A stretch of DNA of 64,000 nucleotides from Gnetum montanum (taxonomy: Eukaryota; Streptophyta; Gnetopsida; Gnetales; Gnetaceae). Position 1 is the stretch's first letter, and each line of letters starts with the position of its first letter. The notes beneath the pieces are model-generated. The model did not search any database and was not told the DNA's origin. It was given only the letters and a program-made list of their open reading frames with translations. Positions 21,721 to 33,110 of this stretch are shown in pieces. The stretch is taken from positions 566,084 through 630,083 of the forward strand of contig MNCI01011864.1 of the NCBI GenBank assembly GCA_015680685.1. Reading direction: 5' to 3'. Both the position numbers and the translations under genes were made by a program.

Positions 21721-22304
21721 GCAACCCCTAGTACAAATGTATATATGTTATCTATGAATCAGGCTATTTTATTTAGAAAATATATCTTTCTAATTTATTT
21801 AGTTGTGATCTACAGTTATACTAGTAAAATCACAGCTTTTCAATGCAGAATATTACAAACATAATATACATATAATAAAGTAATATTTTATTAATTTTCT
21901 CATATATTATAATTATTTTATTTTTATATAAATACGTTAATTTATTATATATTAACATCACCTATCTAATTTTATCTTAAATTATATTAAATTTATTTAA
22001 CATAAAGCTTAAACTTTAGTTTATACTATTATAACAATAATTATTAAAGTTTTGCGAAAAATTTGTTTATATTCACCTGTTTCCTTTTTTATATTTGTGA
22101 TATATATATATATATATATGATATATTACTTTTTATTTTATATAAAAATATGATATTTTTATTTTATGTAAAATTTTACAATAATTTTTAAAGTTCTACC
22201 AAAACTTTGGTGACATGTATCTATTACATTTTTTATACTCATATGTATAATATGTTACTTTTATATTATATTGAAAAGTTAATATGATATCTTTATTTTG
22301 TAAG
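21721..22304. other. AT-rich linker between duplicated units
   Basis: AT-rich sequence with a pure (TA)10 run at 22100-22119. No coding signal is visible. A CACAGCTTTTCAATGCAGAATATTACAAACATAATATACATATAATAA-type segment near 21830 (split here only as a description) resembles 9740-9790, just after the 3' LTR at 8794-9711. Confidence 0.4.
22100..22119. repeat. TA microsatellite
   Basis: Uninterrupted TA dinucleotide run of 20 bp inside the AT-rich region. Confidence 0.9.
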
Positions 22305-23520
22305 TAAATTTACATTTAGTTGTAAAGTTGTTCAAAACTTTCCATTGAAATACAGACATAACATTGATATATAATTTATGCTAAGTATAAGAAGGTGAAT
22401 ATCTTATATGAAAAATTAACTTAAAAATAATTAAAATAATATTGAGTAAGAAATTTAAATTTTTTCAAAGTTTTAAGCTAAAACTTTTGTTACCATTGAA
22501 AATTATTTTGTTCTCAACATATAATAAATAAGTCATGTTAGTTTTCATTTTATTAAACCACATTAAATATTACATTACTATGATATATTACATGTTACGT
22601 TGCATTTAAATTATTTTACATAAATATAACTTATTTTAACTTGTATGTACATGAAATTTTTTTAATTCTATATGTTGGTAAATATCTCATATTAATTTTA
22701 TATTAAAGTTACAAATGTCTATTTACAAACTATCATCTCATACTTTTTTAAAAATATATTTGTATAGTTCTTTTAAATAAAATTAAACTTATTTATTATA
22801 TAGATACTTAATTTCAATATATATAAATATATATTTTATGTTATCTAGTAAAGACGTAATGTGAATATCTTATTTATGTTATTTAATGAGGTTAAGAAGT
22901 TACATATTAGCTTACTTTATTATCTATTTATTTTGGTATATATATCACATTTTTTTACCCAACATTACTATTTTATATTTTCTTTTATAAATGTTATAAT
23001 TATAACCTTTTAATTTTTTTATATTTTATGTTATATTTTTATTTTAGTAAAATATACTACATTTTACTTTTTTCAAATAAAATAAAATATAAATAAAAGG
23101 TAGTACATTATCTTATTCGTTTTAGGTTTTAGGTAAATACGGTGCATTAGTTTCTCATTTTATAATATATCATATTATATTATATATTAAGTTCTATTTC
23201 ATTAAAATATTAAGTTTTTATTTTATAAAAATACAACACTAGTTTTATTTTATTGAAATATGTTATGTTATCTTTTTATTTCATATGATATATTATTTTT
23301 TATTTTATAAAAACATATTAAAATATCTTTATTAAATTTATAGTCTTGTGATTTTTTTGTCATATGATATTAATATTTCTTATATAAAAAACCATAACAC
23401 TCAAAATTATGAATAATAAAGTGTTAAATATATAAAAATTTGTATACCATCACTTTATTTACTTTTGAATATCCAAATGATACAAAAGTGTCATTTAGTA
23501 TAGAAGTACTTTTACATATA
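22305..23520. repeat. AT-rich direct duplication, unit 2
   Basis: Second copy of the AT-rich unit described at 20510-21720. Similarity is patchy but colinear, which argues for an old duplication and against chance composition. It ends about 70 bp before the 5' LTR of element A. Confidence 0.65.
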
Positions 23521-23594
23521 CATATATCATGCTAACTTTATTTTATACCAACCAATATCATTGAATAAGATATGTTTTAATTGAGTATCATGTG

Positions 23595-24260
23595 TGATAA
23601 AAGCTTATTTTTCATAAGCCATGATATCGTATCTATGATATCGTAGTTTTGCATCATTGATACAATGGGTTCTAATCAATGTTATAAATACCAACTGTTG
23701 GTTGCGTCAAACAAACAATTTTCATTCAACACTTAGCAAAACTCTTGTAGTTTGTTTTCATACCTTAGACTTAGAATTAGAAGTGAATGCTCCTAGTGTG
23801 GTGTTGAATAGTGGTACAAAATTTTTGTTCGAATGGATTATATTTGGGCATAATTTATGGCCAAAAATAAAAATCGAAATTATTTCTTACAGCATTACAC
23901 TTAATTTCTTCATTTTTACTAAATCATTTTCCTTAGTTTAATTTTCATTTCTCTAATATGTTTACTTTAGTTTAGTTTTTTACATTTTCTAAGCACTTAA
24001 ACCTAGACTTTATTCTCATTCTTTTCACTATGGAAGAACTTAGGAGTGATTTGAGCCTACAACATCATAATATCATATATCTCACTAAGACATAAACCAT
24101 GCTACTTACACTTCACTAACTCAAAGTAAGAAGACAACAATTACAAGCCAACTATCAACCATTATCATACCTACATTATTCATCCACAAATTACGATCTG
24201 GTTGCACATGAATGCTTCTAACTTGTATGGTGAAGTGTTGGAATACTTGAACACTCATCA
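23595..24260 (+). repeat. 5' LTR of element A
   Basis: It begins TGATAAAAGCTTATTTTTC and ends CACTCATCA. Two GATATCG palindromes follow the start (23624-23645) and a TATAAATA box lies at 23683-23690. It aligns with the 3' LTR at 8794-9711 but lacks about 230 bp near 23995, which explains its 666 bp length. Confidence 0.8.
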
Positions 24261-24280
24261 TTGGTGCTATTTTAAGGGAT
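24261..24280 (+). other. Primer-binding site, tRNA-Asp type (decayed)
   Basis: TTGGTGCTATTTTAAGGGAT lies directly after the LTR and keeps only part of the tRNA-Asp match seen in elements 1, 3 and 5. Confidence 0.6.
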
Positions 24281-24404
24281 GTGTTAATGTTTACTTAGTA
24301 GTTGATTTTATAGAGTTAATTGTATTAAGAATTACAAAGTCTATTTTCACATTTGAATTAATTTCTTTTAACACACACATACACTTAAAAGTATCAAAAA
24401 CATA

Positions 24405-26578
24405 ATACGGCTTCTGCACTTAAGAAAAAATCATCACCTACCAATGAAATTCTTAAGAACCATGACAAAGGATATGATGAAGAAGATTAGAGTGCACCCA
24501 TGCAAACTAGATTCTTCTATGCTCACACTGATCCATATTACCTTGATTTTACATTTGTCCTTCATGAGAATCAACAACTAAGATGGAGAAATTTACATGG
24601 CATATCGTTTTGCCTTCAAAATGTTCTGCACCATCAATGCTACAAGCAACCCTCATATGGTTAAACCTGAGTCATGTACAGTAAGGGTACCATATTACAA
24701 AGCACATGATCTAACCATACCAATCAACAACAGCTCAAATATGAAGGGATGCTGCTATGGAAACCAAGCATGAGCTTTAATAAAGCAAAGAAAGTAACAC
24801 AAATAGTTGTCCTGGAAGAAAGAGATGATGTAATGTTCCATACAAAGAAATTTTATCAGATCCATGGATCTCAATCTCAAACACTTGTTATCCATATCAA
24901 AGATCATGTCAAGATACATTTACATTTAGCTCTTGTAGAAGCACCCAAAGAAGATAAGAAAGACTCCACATTAAGGAGGAATCTAAGGCCTAAAACCTCA
25001 AAGGAATTAAAAAGGGATAAATCAAGAAGTCATAGAATGAGAGACAACACCATTCTCCAACTTCTTCCTCTTCCTCCTCACACTCCTTTGAAGAGTATGA
25101 AAAGAGAGAGAAATCACTATGAGATCACAATAGAAATAAAAAAAGGAATCCTTAGAGACATGATCATCGAAGAAGACACCCTGATAATGAAGAAGATGAT
25201 TATGATCAAAGAAGAGAGGATTAAATATGAAGAAAGAGAACATTATGAGGATTGAATGGATCATAACTATAACAGAGTCTACAAACCCTAAGACCATGAA
25301 GAACTCCTATTGGTCACTCGTAATATGATTAATATAAGAGAAGCAATGTATATTCCTACCAAGCACATAAGGGATAGTCACATTAAGTGACGAGATATGA
25401 ACAACATTCCAATGTTTGAAGGTGGATACAATGCAAATCCACAGCACCACCTCCAAGCATTCCACAATGTCTATGCCCTTCAAAACATTGACAATGATTG
25501 GCAAAAGTTAAAGTTATTTTCTAGAACACTCATTAAGAAAGCAAAGAGCTAGTACTAATCCTTAGAACCAGAAACAATTCGAAGATGGAGTACCATGCCT
25601 AAGCTTTTTAATGACAAATATCAAATTTATTTCAAAGTGTCCAATATAAGAAAATAAATTTAAGGATGGAATAAAGGGACACATCAATCCCTTAATGCAA
25701 CAATAGGCAGATACTATTCATTACTACATAGATTCCCAAGCCATGAATTTTCTCAAAGGGAACAACTTAGAAATATCATTGATGGGTTAAGAAACAAGAC
25801 TAAAGAAACTCTTGGGATATATGCCCAAGGTAGATTGTCTAAAATAATAGCTTATCTAATTGAAAGACTAGTAAACCAAGTGGCCAAAGAGGAAGGAGAA
25901 TTAAAGAATAGAGAATCAACAGAAGAGTATAATCAAGATCCTAAAATGAAGAAAAGGGATGTGAGAATGTGCAAAAGACAAGAAGAAGAAACTTTGAAGG
26001 ATGTCATCCAAAAGAAGACTCTACACATTCAAAAATCAGTTAAGGACATTGCAACAAAGTTAGAGAAAATGTGGGATTCCATGGATGAAAAATTTTCTAC
26101 TACACTCAAGATAGTAGAGGAAAAGACTAAACAAGATTTGAACAAAAGCAAAGAAATGAAGAAAAGAAGCAATAATAGACAAGAGAACTACAAACATAAA
26201 GAAAAAGTTGATGTAGTTAAAGAAGTAACAAACTCCAGTGTGGAAGATGAAGAAGGATGCAAGGTGTACAAATCTGAACATCCTAAAGGATGTTGTCCTA
26301 TTATGGTTCACTTGCAAGAGTCTAGGGCATACGAGCTTAACCTAAGATTTGTCAAGAAAGAAATGCCAAGACAATTACCTTACCCACAAGATAACTTCCA
26401 ACAACCTTACCAACCATCATATTATCTATGCAGAGCTTATCCTCAACCATAGGAGTAATACTAGCAATACTAGTAATAACCACAAGCATGGGGGATGTCA
26501 CCACCAAGGTAGTAATATTCATGTAGGCAACTAGATCCTTATAGATATTATGTTCAATGTCCAATCTCTCTAGGGAAT
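24405..26578 (+). pseudogene. gag: gag of element A, part 1
   Basis: The original ATG appears changed to ATA near 24405, judged from alignment of the following S-P-T region with the other copies. Landmarks follow in order: H-x-D-P-Y-Y-L-D-F-T-F-V-L-H-E near 24530, a serine-rich and basic tract near 25040-25250, M-N-N-I-P-M-F-E-G-G-Y near 25395, the charged block V-N-Q-V-A-K-E-E-G-E-L at 25880 and an altered zinc knuckle at 26258-26296 whose second Cys codon is TAC (Tyr). The frame stays readable to 26578, where element 2 is inserted; gag resumes at 36580. Confidence 0.8.
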
Positions 26579-27410
26579 TGATGAGCGACAAGGTACACCT
26601 ACACCCAACCATACAAATACGAGCATTCACACACAATCTGGTCGAACTTTGAGGATTAAGTGCTTATGCGCCTACACAGAACAAGAATGAGTTATGCAAT
26701 CGTTGTCTTCCCAAGCTTACTTGTAAGGCTTAATTTTATGGTTAAGTAAACTCGAGGTATGTGATTTTTATTATTTTATGTTTTCTTTTCCTGATGCTTA
26801 AAAGAGAGAAATGAGGTAATTTAATAACTAATTTGATTTAACTAGTTAACTATTCTCTACCTAGTCCTAATACCAACATCCATTCCCACTCTCCGGACAC
26901 ATCTTGAACCAGTGTAACACTACTGGGGTTACCAAACGCTAGTCGTTATTGGATTACCAAGTGTTCCCACATATGCTTGGAGTGATCGTGCTGAGTATAC
27001 TAATTTGTTGATAATTAATATTTCAATAGAAATAACATTGATTAACTAATGAGAGCATTAAATAATAGTAAATAACATGAAATGCAATAATTAAGCTATT
27101 CTGAATGTTGCAAGGTTTATCACAAAGTTCATCTTTATTTCCAGATACAAGGTGTGCTCAGGTACACAATGCTCAAATAAAGATCCGTTCACTTTATAAC
27201 TCCTACTATGGGCACTCAGAAATAATTATAACTCTGGAAGGGAAAAACTACAAGAGTTCTACTAAGCGACTAAAAACTAATGTCAAACCAAGTGCTCCTA
27301 TCTCCTATTTATAGCCAACAAGAAAGGTTCCGAGATCGCATGTCCAATATTGCTTCGACATCTTCGATATTGCGTATCCGATACTGAGGGTCTAATATTG
27401 AGACTCATCA
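26579..27410 (-). repeat. 3' LTR of element 2
   Basis: The LTR is 832 bp with ends TGATGAG and CTCATCA. On the minus strand it opens with CAATATTAGACC, GTATCGGATACG and CGAAGATGTCGAAG, loose relatives of the GATATC palindromes. A TATAAATA box lies at 27306-27313 and an AATAAAGA block near 27180. It pairs with 35728-36579; differences are mostly transitions. Confidence 0.88.
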
Positions 27411-27428
27411 TACCCCCATGACTGAATG
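27411..27428 (-). other. Polypurine tract of element 2
   Basis: Minus strand reads CATTCAGTCATGGGGGTA directly before the 3' LTR. It is identical over this stretch to that of element 3. Confidence 0.85.
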
Positions 27429-29436
27429 AAAACTCATCCTCGAGTTCCTTACAAAATATTGAGAAGGTATGGGATTATTAACTGAATAACAACTGACCGT
27501 GACATGGAATGACAGACTCAAAGTGCCCGATGAAAAAATCGACAAACATTTTATAGCATTGGTATTCATAACCATTGTAGTAAACACTATACATAGATGA
27601 CATCCAGACCCTCATTTAACAACTTGAAGAAAGAGAGAGAGAAAGGAAAATGAGGTGCATTATCGCCAATGTCAAAAATGTGCACACTGTTGTTCATCCA
27701 TGGCCACATGATCAAGCTTGTTCCTTGTGTAAATGCTCTTTCTCTAGTCCATCCTGAGTGCTCCCTCCTATCCCAATTCATTATTCATGTGATCACCATA
27801 TGCACACATAACACAATCACAAATTAGCAAGGATAGATAAGATATAATATAGTTGATACCTTACCTTGATATGAAGCACATTAGCTAGGTTGTGAGTATG
27901 GCAGATACAAGGTTAGAGGTTTGTAACTAATAACTACCCAAGGTGTAGGGGTAAGATAAGTAATGGAATGGAAAAATTTGTGATAGGCCCCCATGACTAA
28001 GAGTGAAACTTTAGTAGCAATAAGATGGGAAACGAAAGAAAAAGGAAGAGAAGAGGAATAAAAATGGTGAAGCCAATAAAAGAAAAATAAAAATAGATGT
28101 CATGGATGGGGTGGAACAAGAAATAGTTGATTGCAAGAAATGTTTAAAGAAAAAGAACTTAACAATCGCACCAAAAAGGAATGCTAGTGGGTCCTCCCCA
28201 AGGCTCATGCCCGTTATGCCCTGACAAACCCCCAAACCAAAGAGTTCATAGGCTTTAGGAATGACATATGAAAACAATAGTTAAGAATTCACCCATAAGA
28301 ATTTACCAAAGAATAACAATGCATCGACCAAGATATAAACTAATCATAAAATTGGAAATGAGGTGGAATATGGAAAGCAATACGAGAAGATAAGAGAGAA
28401 TGGAATGGAATCCCAAAATCAAGGTTGTGTAAAGTCCCTTGTGTAGTATGTGGTTAAGGTTACTTAATAAAATTCAGCCCAAATCCAGATTAAAACTAAC
28501 CACATCTAGTAACCTCGCGTCAACACACTTGACCAACCCATCCTCCTGAAGTAACAAGAATTCTTTCATAGAGCAACCACCATCCCAAAAAGAGAAGAAC
28601 AGAGAATCAAACAGTGAGAAAGGGCCTTAGTTAGAGGGAACCTTCAAGTATGGATAGCATGTCTTTCCAGTGCCATAACCAGTGCTTGTTGCCCATGTTT
28701 CTTTATTATGTCTAAGGGGTGTGCTTTGAATTCCCATCAATGTTTTTTTTTTTTTTTGAGTGAGAACCACACCATGTAAAGACTTATTTGATTCAGTCAA
28801 CTTCCTGAGATTAGTCGATAGTGGGATGGTGGAAAACCTATGAAAAACATTCAAGTACCCAAGAGAATAGCTAGCACAAATGCATTGAATCCCCTTGAGG
28901 TCACACCCTTTTCAATCCATTTGAATCTTTCCTTGGTTTGAAGAATATCAAGCCACTAACTCATTAATAGGTTCACTTAGAAAAAGGGACAATATAGTTC
29001 CAAAACCAATGGAGACCATAGAGTTGAATGGATGAATGGATGACATGGACTCATTGCCTATTTTATCAAAAGAAACCATATCTTAGCATCAACATTGAAA
29101 GTCAAAGGTAAAAACCAAACATTAGCAAGCAACACTATTATAGTACAATCCACCATCATGAGCACTTATTATGTGACGAGTGAGAATAAATCAAACAAAA
29201 TGTAATAAAGAAAGAAATAGTAAAAATGTTAACGATGGTGTAAAACAAAAACAAGTAAATATGAAAAATGTGTAAAACAAAAAGATATAAGAAATTGAGG
29301 GCTTAGAATGACTAGCATTGGTGGTCATCTCCCCCACGACTGAGTTCGAAGGGGGAGATCTGAAATAATGAGCAGGGTTGTCCATCAACAAAGGTAGTGC
29401 TAATACTAGTTGTTTTAAGCTCATGGAAAGGTTTGG
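27429..29436 (-). other. 3' non-coding region of element 2
   Basis: No open frame longer than chance. Two features are shared with elements 3 and 5: a second G-rich tract at 29325-29343 (minus strand CTCAGTCGTGGGGGAGATG) and a potential hairpin around an A-rich run at 28728-28768. The region occupies the place where some Athila elements carry an env-like ORF, but no such protein can be seen. Confidence 0.6.
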
Positions 29437-30480
29437 TTTGCTAGATGTTGACCAATAATTTCTTATCTGGGCTTTCAAGTTTATAGATCATCATGGTCCC
29501 TGAAGGAAAAGTTTCATGAATGATGTAAGGTCCTTCCCACAACGTTTGAAATTTAGTTCATTGTGGCACATGTGCGAGATTCCAATAAAGAACCCCATCT
29601 CCTAGTTGGTATGTGAATTTTCTAATTTTTAGGTCATGATGTTGTTTGTTGAAGGCCTTGTGTAGTTTGTTGGATGATAGGGCAACTAATTAGTTTTCAT
29701 CTAGCATGTTAATATTCATTAACCGTTCTTTCTACACTAGACTAAGATCAAGGTTAAGGTCACATGCTGTGGATAGTGTACAAAGCTCAACTTGGATAGG
29801 AAGTGTTGGAAGTTTATCGTACACTAACTCATAGGGAGAGTAGCCTATAGGGAGTTTTCATGTGGAGTGGTATGCCCAAAGAGCATCGTTCAGTTTGGTG
29901 TTGTAGTCTGGCCTATATTTGCTAATGGTTCTTGTCAAGATTTTTGTGATTTTCCTATTAGTGACTTTAGCTTGACCATTCGCTTGAGGATGATATGATG
30001 TAGTCAATTTATGCTCAACTCCTAAGCGTTGCATCAACTTCTGAAACAGTGCACCTATAAAATGTGTATCATTATCAGAAATAAGTGCACAAGGCACGCC
30101 AAACCTATTTACAATTTGTTGTTGAAAAAATCGTGCAACGGTAAAAGATGTACAGTCAGTAATAGTGGCTACTTCTACCCACTTTGTAAAATAGTCAACA
30201 ACAACAATAATGTATGCTTTTCCATTGGACATTGGTGTAATGGGCTCCATAAAATCAATACTCCATATGTCGAAGGGTTATAAGGGTTGAATCCATTGTT
30301 GTGGACCTTGCATTCTAGTAGTCATTCCCCCATGGCGTTGGCAATGCTCGCAAGATTGGACAAAATGATGGGCATCTTGAAATAATGTAGGCCAATAATA
30401 TCCTACATGCAAGATTTTAATGGTTGTTCATCTCCTAGCATAATGACCACCACAAGGGCTCTCATGAGCATCTTGGCGAA
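29437..30480 (-). pseudogene. Integrase of element 2
   Basis: In the coding direction, zinc-binding residues are visible around 30440-30300 (G-Y-Y-W-P-T, then C-E-H-C-Q-R). The core frame at 30250-29858 shows V-V-V-D-Y-F-T-K-W-V-E with the first Asp, A-L-I-S-D-N-D-T-H-F with the second Asp, and H-P-Q-A-N-G-Q-A-K-V-T-N-R-K, where the catalytic Glu codon has become AAA (Lys, 29966-29968). The C-terminal domain ends with D-K-K-L-L-V-N near 29460. The Lys substitution alone should abolish strand transfer. Confidence 0.85.
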
Positions 30481-30639
30481 TTTGCAATTGATCTACATCG
30501 GGAACACACCATCAGACCAAGCCATTGGAACATATCTTGTAAACGTCTCCGTTAATTTCCATAAAATGTTTGACTCAGTGGAGAAACTGTTGTTTCTTGT
30601 TAATGTCCAGCCCTTGTGGTGTTTCTTGTGTAAGAAGAT

Positions 30640-31200
30640 AGGTAAGAATGCTACTGTACTAATTTGTATCTATGGGTAATTGATTATTTATTACACTTGC
30701 AAAGAGGAGTTCATCAGATAAGCGATCAAAAATTAGGTATTCATCCTCTTTTTTGTCCCATCGCAACCAAGATAAATGAATGGCAACGTCCCATCGCAAC
30801 CAAGATAAATGAATGGCAACAACATTCTCGATGCCTTTACGATTGATCATCGTAAGATCAAACTCTTGCAAGGTCATGAGCCATCATATGATGTAAGGAG
30901 TTACTATTAGTTTATTCATAAGAAACCAAATTGCACTATGATCTGTATGTACAAATATCTTATAGCCTAATGCATAGTGCCTAAATTTCTCTAGTTCAAA
31001 CACCATAGCCATTAACTCTTTTTTTTGTTGTGGTGTAGTTGAGTTGTGCACTAGCAATACTTCAACTTGCATAGTGAATGTAATACGGATGTTTTTGGTC
31101 ATCTAACTATGTAAGCATGGCTCCTAAAGTAAAATTGGATGCATCAATCATTATATGGAATGGTCTGGACCAGTTAGGAGCTCGTAGAATGGGTGTTTCT
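30640..31200 (-). pseudogene. RNase H of element 2, with in-frame 33 bp duplication
   Basis: The coding strand has T-T-P-Q-Q-K-K-E-L-M-A-M-V-F-E-L-E-K-F-R-H-Y and V-H-T-D-H-S-A-I near 31050-30930, standard gypsy RNase H landmarks. Near its end, V-A-I-H-L-S-W-L-R-W-D occurs twice in tandem because 33 bp are repeated exactly (30755-30787 and 30788-30820). Element 3 has this block only once. No N is nearby, so the repeat may be real. Confidence 0.8.
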
Positions 31201-32290
31201 ACGAGCTTTTGTTTCAAGATTTGGAAAGCTAGTTCACATTCCTTGGTCCATTCAAATGGTATGTCCTTTTTTGTTAATTCTACCAATGATTTGTGATCTT
31301 CAAAAAGTTCTCAATGAAGCATCTATAATAGCTAGTATGTCCAAGGAATGATTAGATGTATTTTATGATTTCATGTTGACAAGTGATTCCTTGGATGACT
31401 TTAATTTTTTTAGGATCTACCTCTATCCTTGTCTGTGAAATTTTATCCCCTAATACAATGCCCTCTTGGACCATTAAATAGCTTTTCTACCAACTGATCC
31501 TTAGGTTGGTTTCAACACATCATTTCAGTACTTGCTCTAATCAGTCTAATGCTTACTCAAAGTCTACTCCGTAAGTGGAGAAATCATCCATAAAAACCTC
31601 CACACCATTCCCTATTTGCTACTGAAATATACTGAGAACCAGACATTGAAATGTTGCTAGAGCATTGCACAAGCCAAACGACATCTACGTATATGCAAAT
31701 GTTCCCCAAGGACTTGTGAATGTAGTCTTGGCTTAGTCTTTTGGTGCTATTTGAATTTGATTGTACCCACTATAACCATCCAAAAAACTATAGTAGCAAT
31801 GCACTACAATGGTATCTAAAACTTGGTCAATGAATGGCAATGGAAAATGGTCTTTAAATGTCGCCATGTTTAATAGCCTAAATTCTATATACACCCTCCA
31901 TTTACCATCTTTTTTGGGCACAATGACTAATGGACTAACCCATTCACTGTCAGTAATGAGGTAGATGAACCTAACCTTTAGAAGTTGTTCAATTTCTTCC
32001 TTAACTACTTGCTTAAGCTTTGGGTTCAATCATCTTTACGGTTGTCATCAAGGCTTCATAGAGGGGTCAATGTAAATTCTATGTTGGCATATCCTAAGAT
32101 CTATTCCAATTAATTCAGGATATGACCAAGCAAAGGCTTTCAACCATTTTTTTACCATATTTAGCAGTCTTTCTTTTTGTTGAGGAGTGAGCTTAGTGTT
32201 AGTGATTACCAGTTTTCCATTCTTAAGAAATGTATACTCCATACCGATGGGCAACAACTTTAACTCAAGGGGCTCTTACTTAAACTCATC
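31201..32290 (-). pseudogene. Reverse transcriptase of element 2
   Basis: The upstream linker ends in G-I-D-L-R-I-C-Q-H-R-I-Y, as in other Athila-like elements. RT landmarks are P-L-V-I-V-P-K-K-D-G-K-W-R-V near 31920, F-L-D-G-Y-S-G-Y-N-Q-I with the first catalytic Asp near 31775, and V-F-M-D-D-F-S-T-Y at about 31570-31600, where the F-M-D-D-F core (31580-31594) is intact. V-F-M-D-D-F-S is typical of the Athila/Tat branch. Stops and a frameshift upstream of the active site disable it. Confidence 0.88.
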
Positions 32291-32539
32291 AAGTATTTCC
32301 AACTACCCCCAGTTGATATTCTCAGTGTCAATACTTGAAAGTCGGCGATGGACTTACTCTAATGCATCTATGCTATCGATATAGGCACAAGTCAAGCCCT
32401 CAATTGGTTCCATGCATAAAGTTGAATTGCTCTCCTGGTTAGCTATCAGCCACTAGGTGCCTTCCTGTCTTGTGGCTACTACATACAAGCATCTTTGTAT
32501 GTCAATTACTTGTGCACACTGGTTGTATGTAAGCAATGT

Positions 32540-33110
32540 TAAGCATTGTACAAACTAGAACTTCTGCACGCAGTTGCACCCTGTGTCATTGTATGCAATG
32601 CATGGAACTTTATTCTTCTTGATCTTCCCAAATGCATTTTCTTTTAATATCTCTAGGGAAAGATCCCGTATTCCTAGGCACGCATCAATCGTACTCAGCC
32701 ATGCTCTTCCCATTATGATTGGGAAGTCCCCCCCTACAGTTGTTGACTTGGATCACTAGGAAATCGGCTAGATAAAACCACCCACAAACAATGGTGACAA
32801 TATCCTCCACTAGTCCCAATGGAACAATGATGGACTGGTCGGCCAACTCTAAATGAATGTTACTCTTTTTTAATGGAGGTAGGTTCTAGGCTTTGTACAT
32901 TTCTTGAGAGATTAAGTTAACACTAGAACCTGAATCTAAAAGAGCTTTGCAAGGCTCATTTCCAACGATTTGTAAATATATAAGAGGACATCCATGATTA
33001 GAGAATTTCCTAGGAAGATGGCCAACTTTAATCCAATTAGTGATTGCATGGGTTAACATAACAGTGTGCGTTAACTACAGTTTTTGGTTTGAAGGAAGCT
33101 TTGAAGATTC
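32540..33110 (-). pseudogene. Aspartic protease of element 2
   Basis: The active site reads A-L-L-D-S-G-S-S-V-N-L-I, with D-S-G encoded at 32928-32936, and the fold-side motif I-M-G-R-A-W-L-S is recognisable, with a frame break, near 32700. It is in the same frame as gag, so gag and protease were one polyprotein without a frameshift signal. This is the only protease in the window with an unaltered D-S-G. Confidence 0.82.

Noticed and set aside
24749-25297. 168-codon plus and 91-codon minus frames as possible cellular genes
   Set aside because: They overlay the serine-rich and basic part of gag of element A, partly in the wrong frame.
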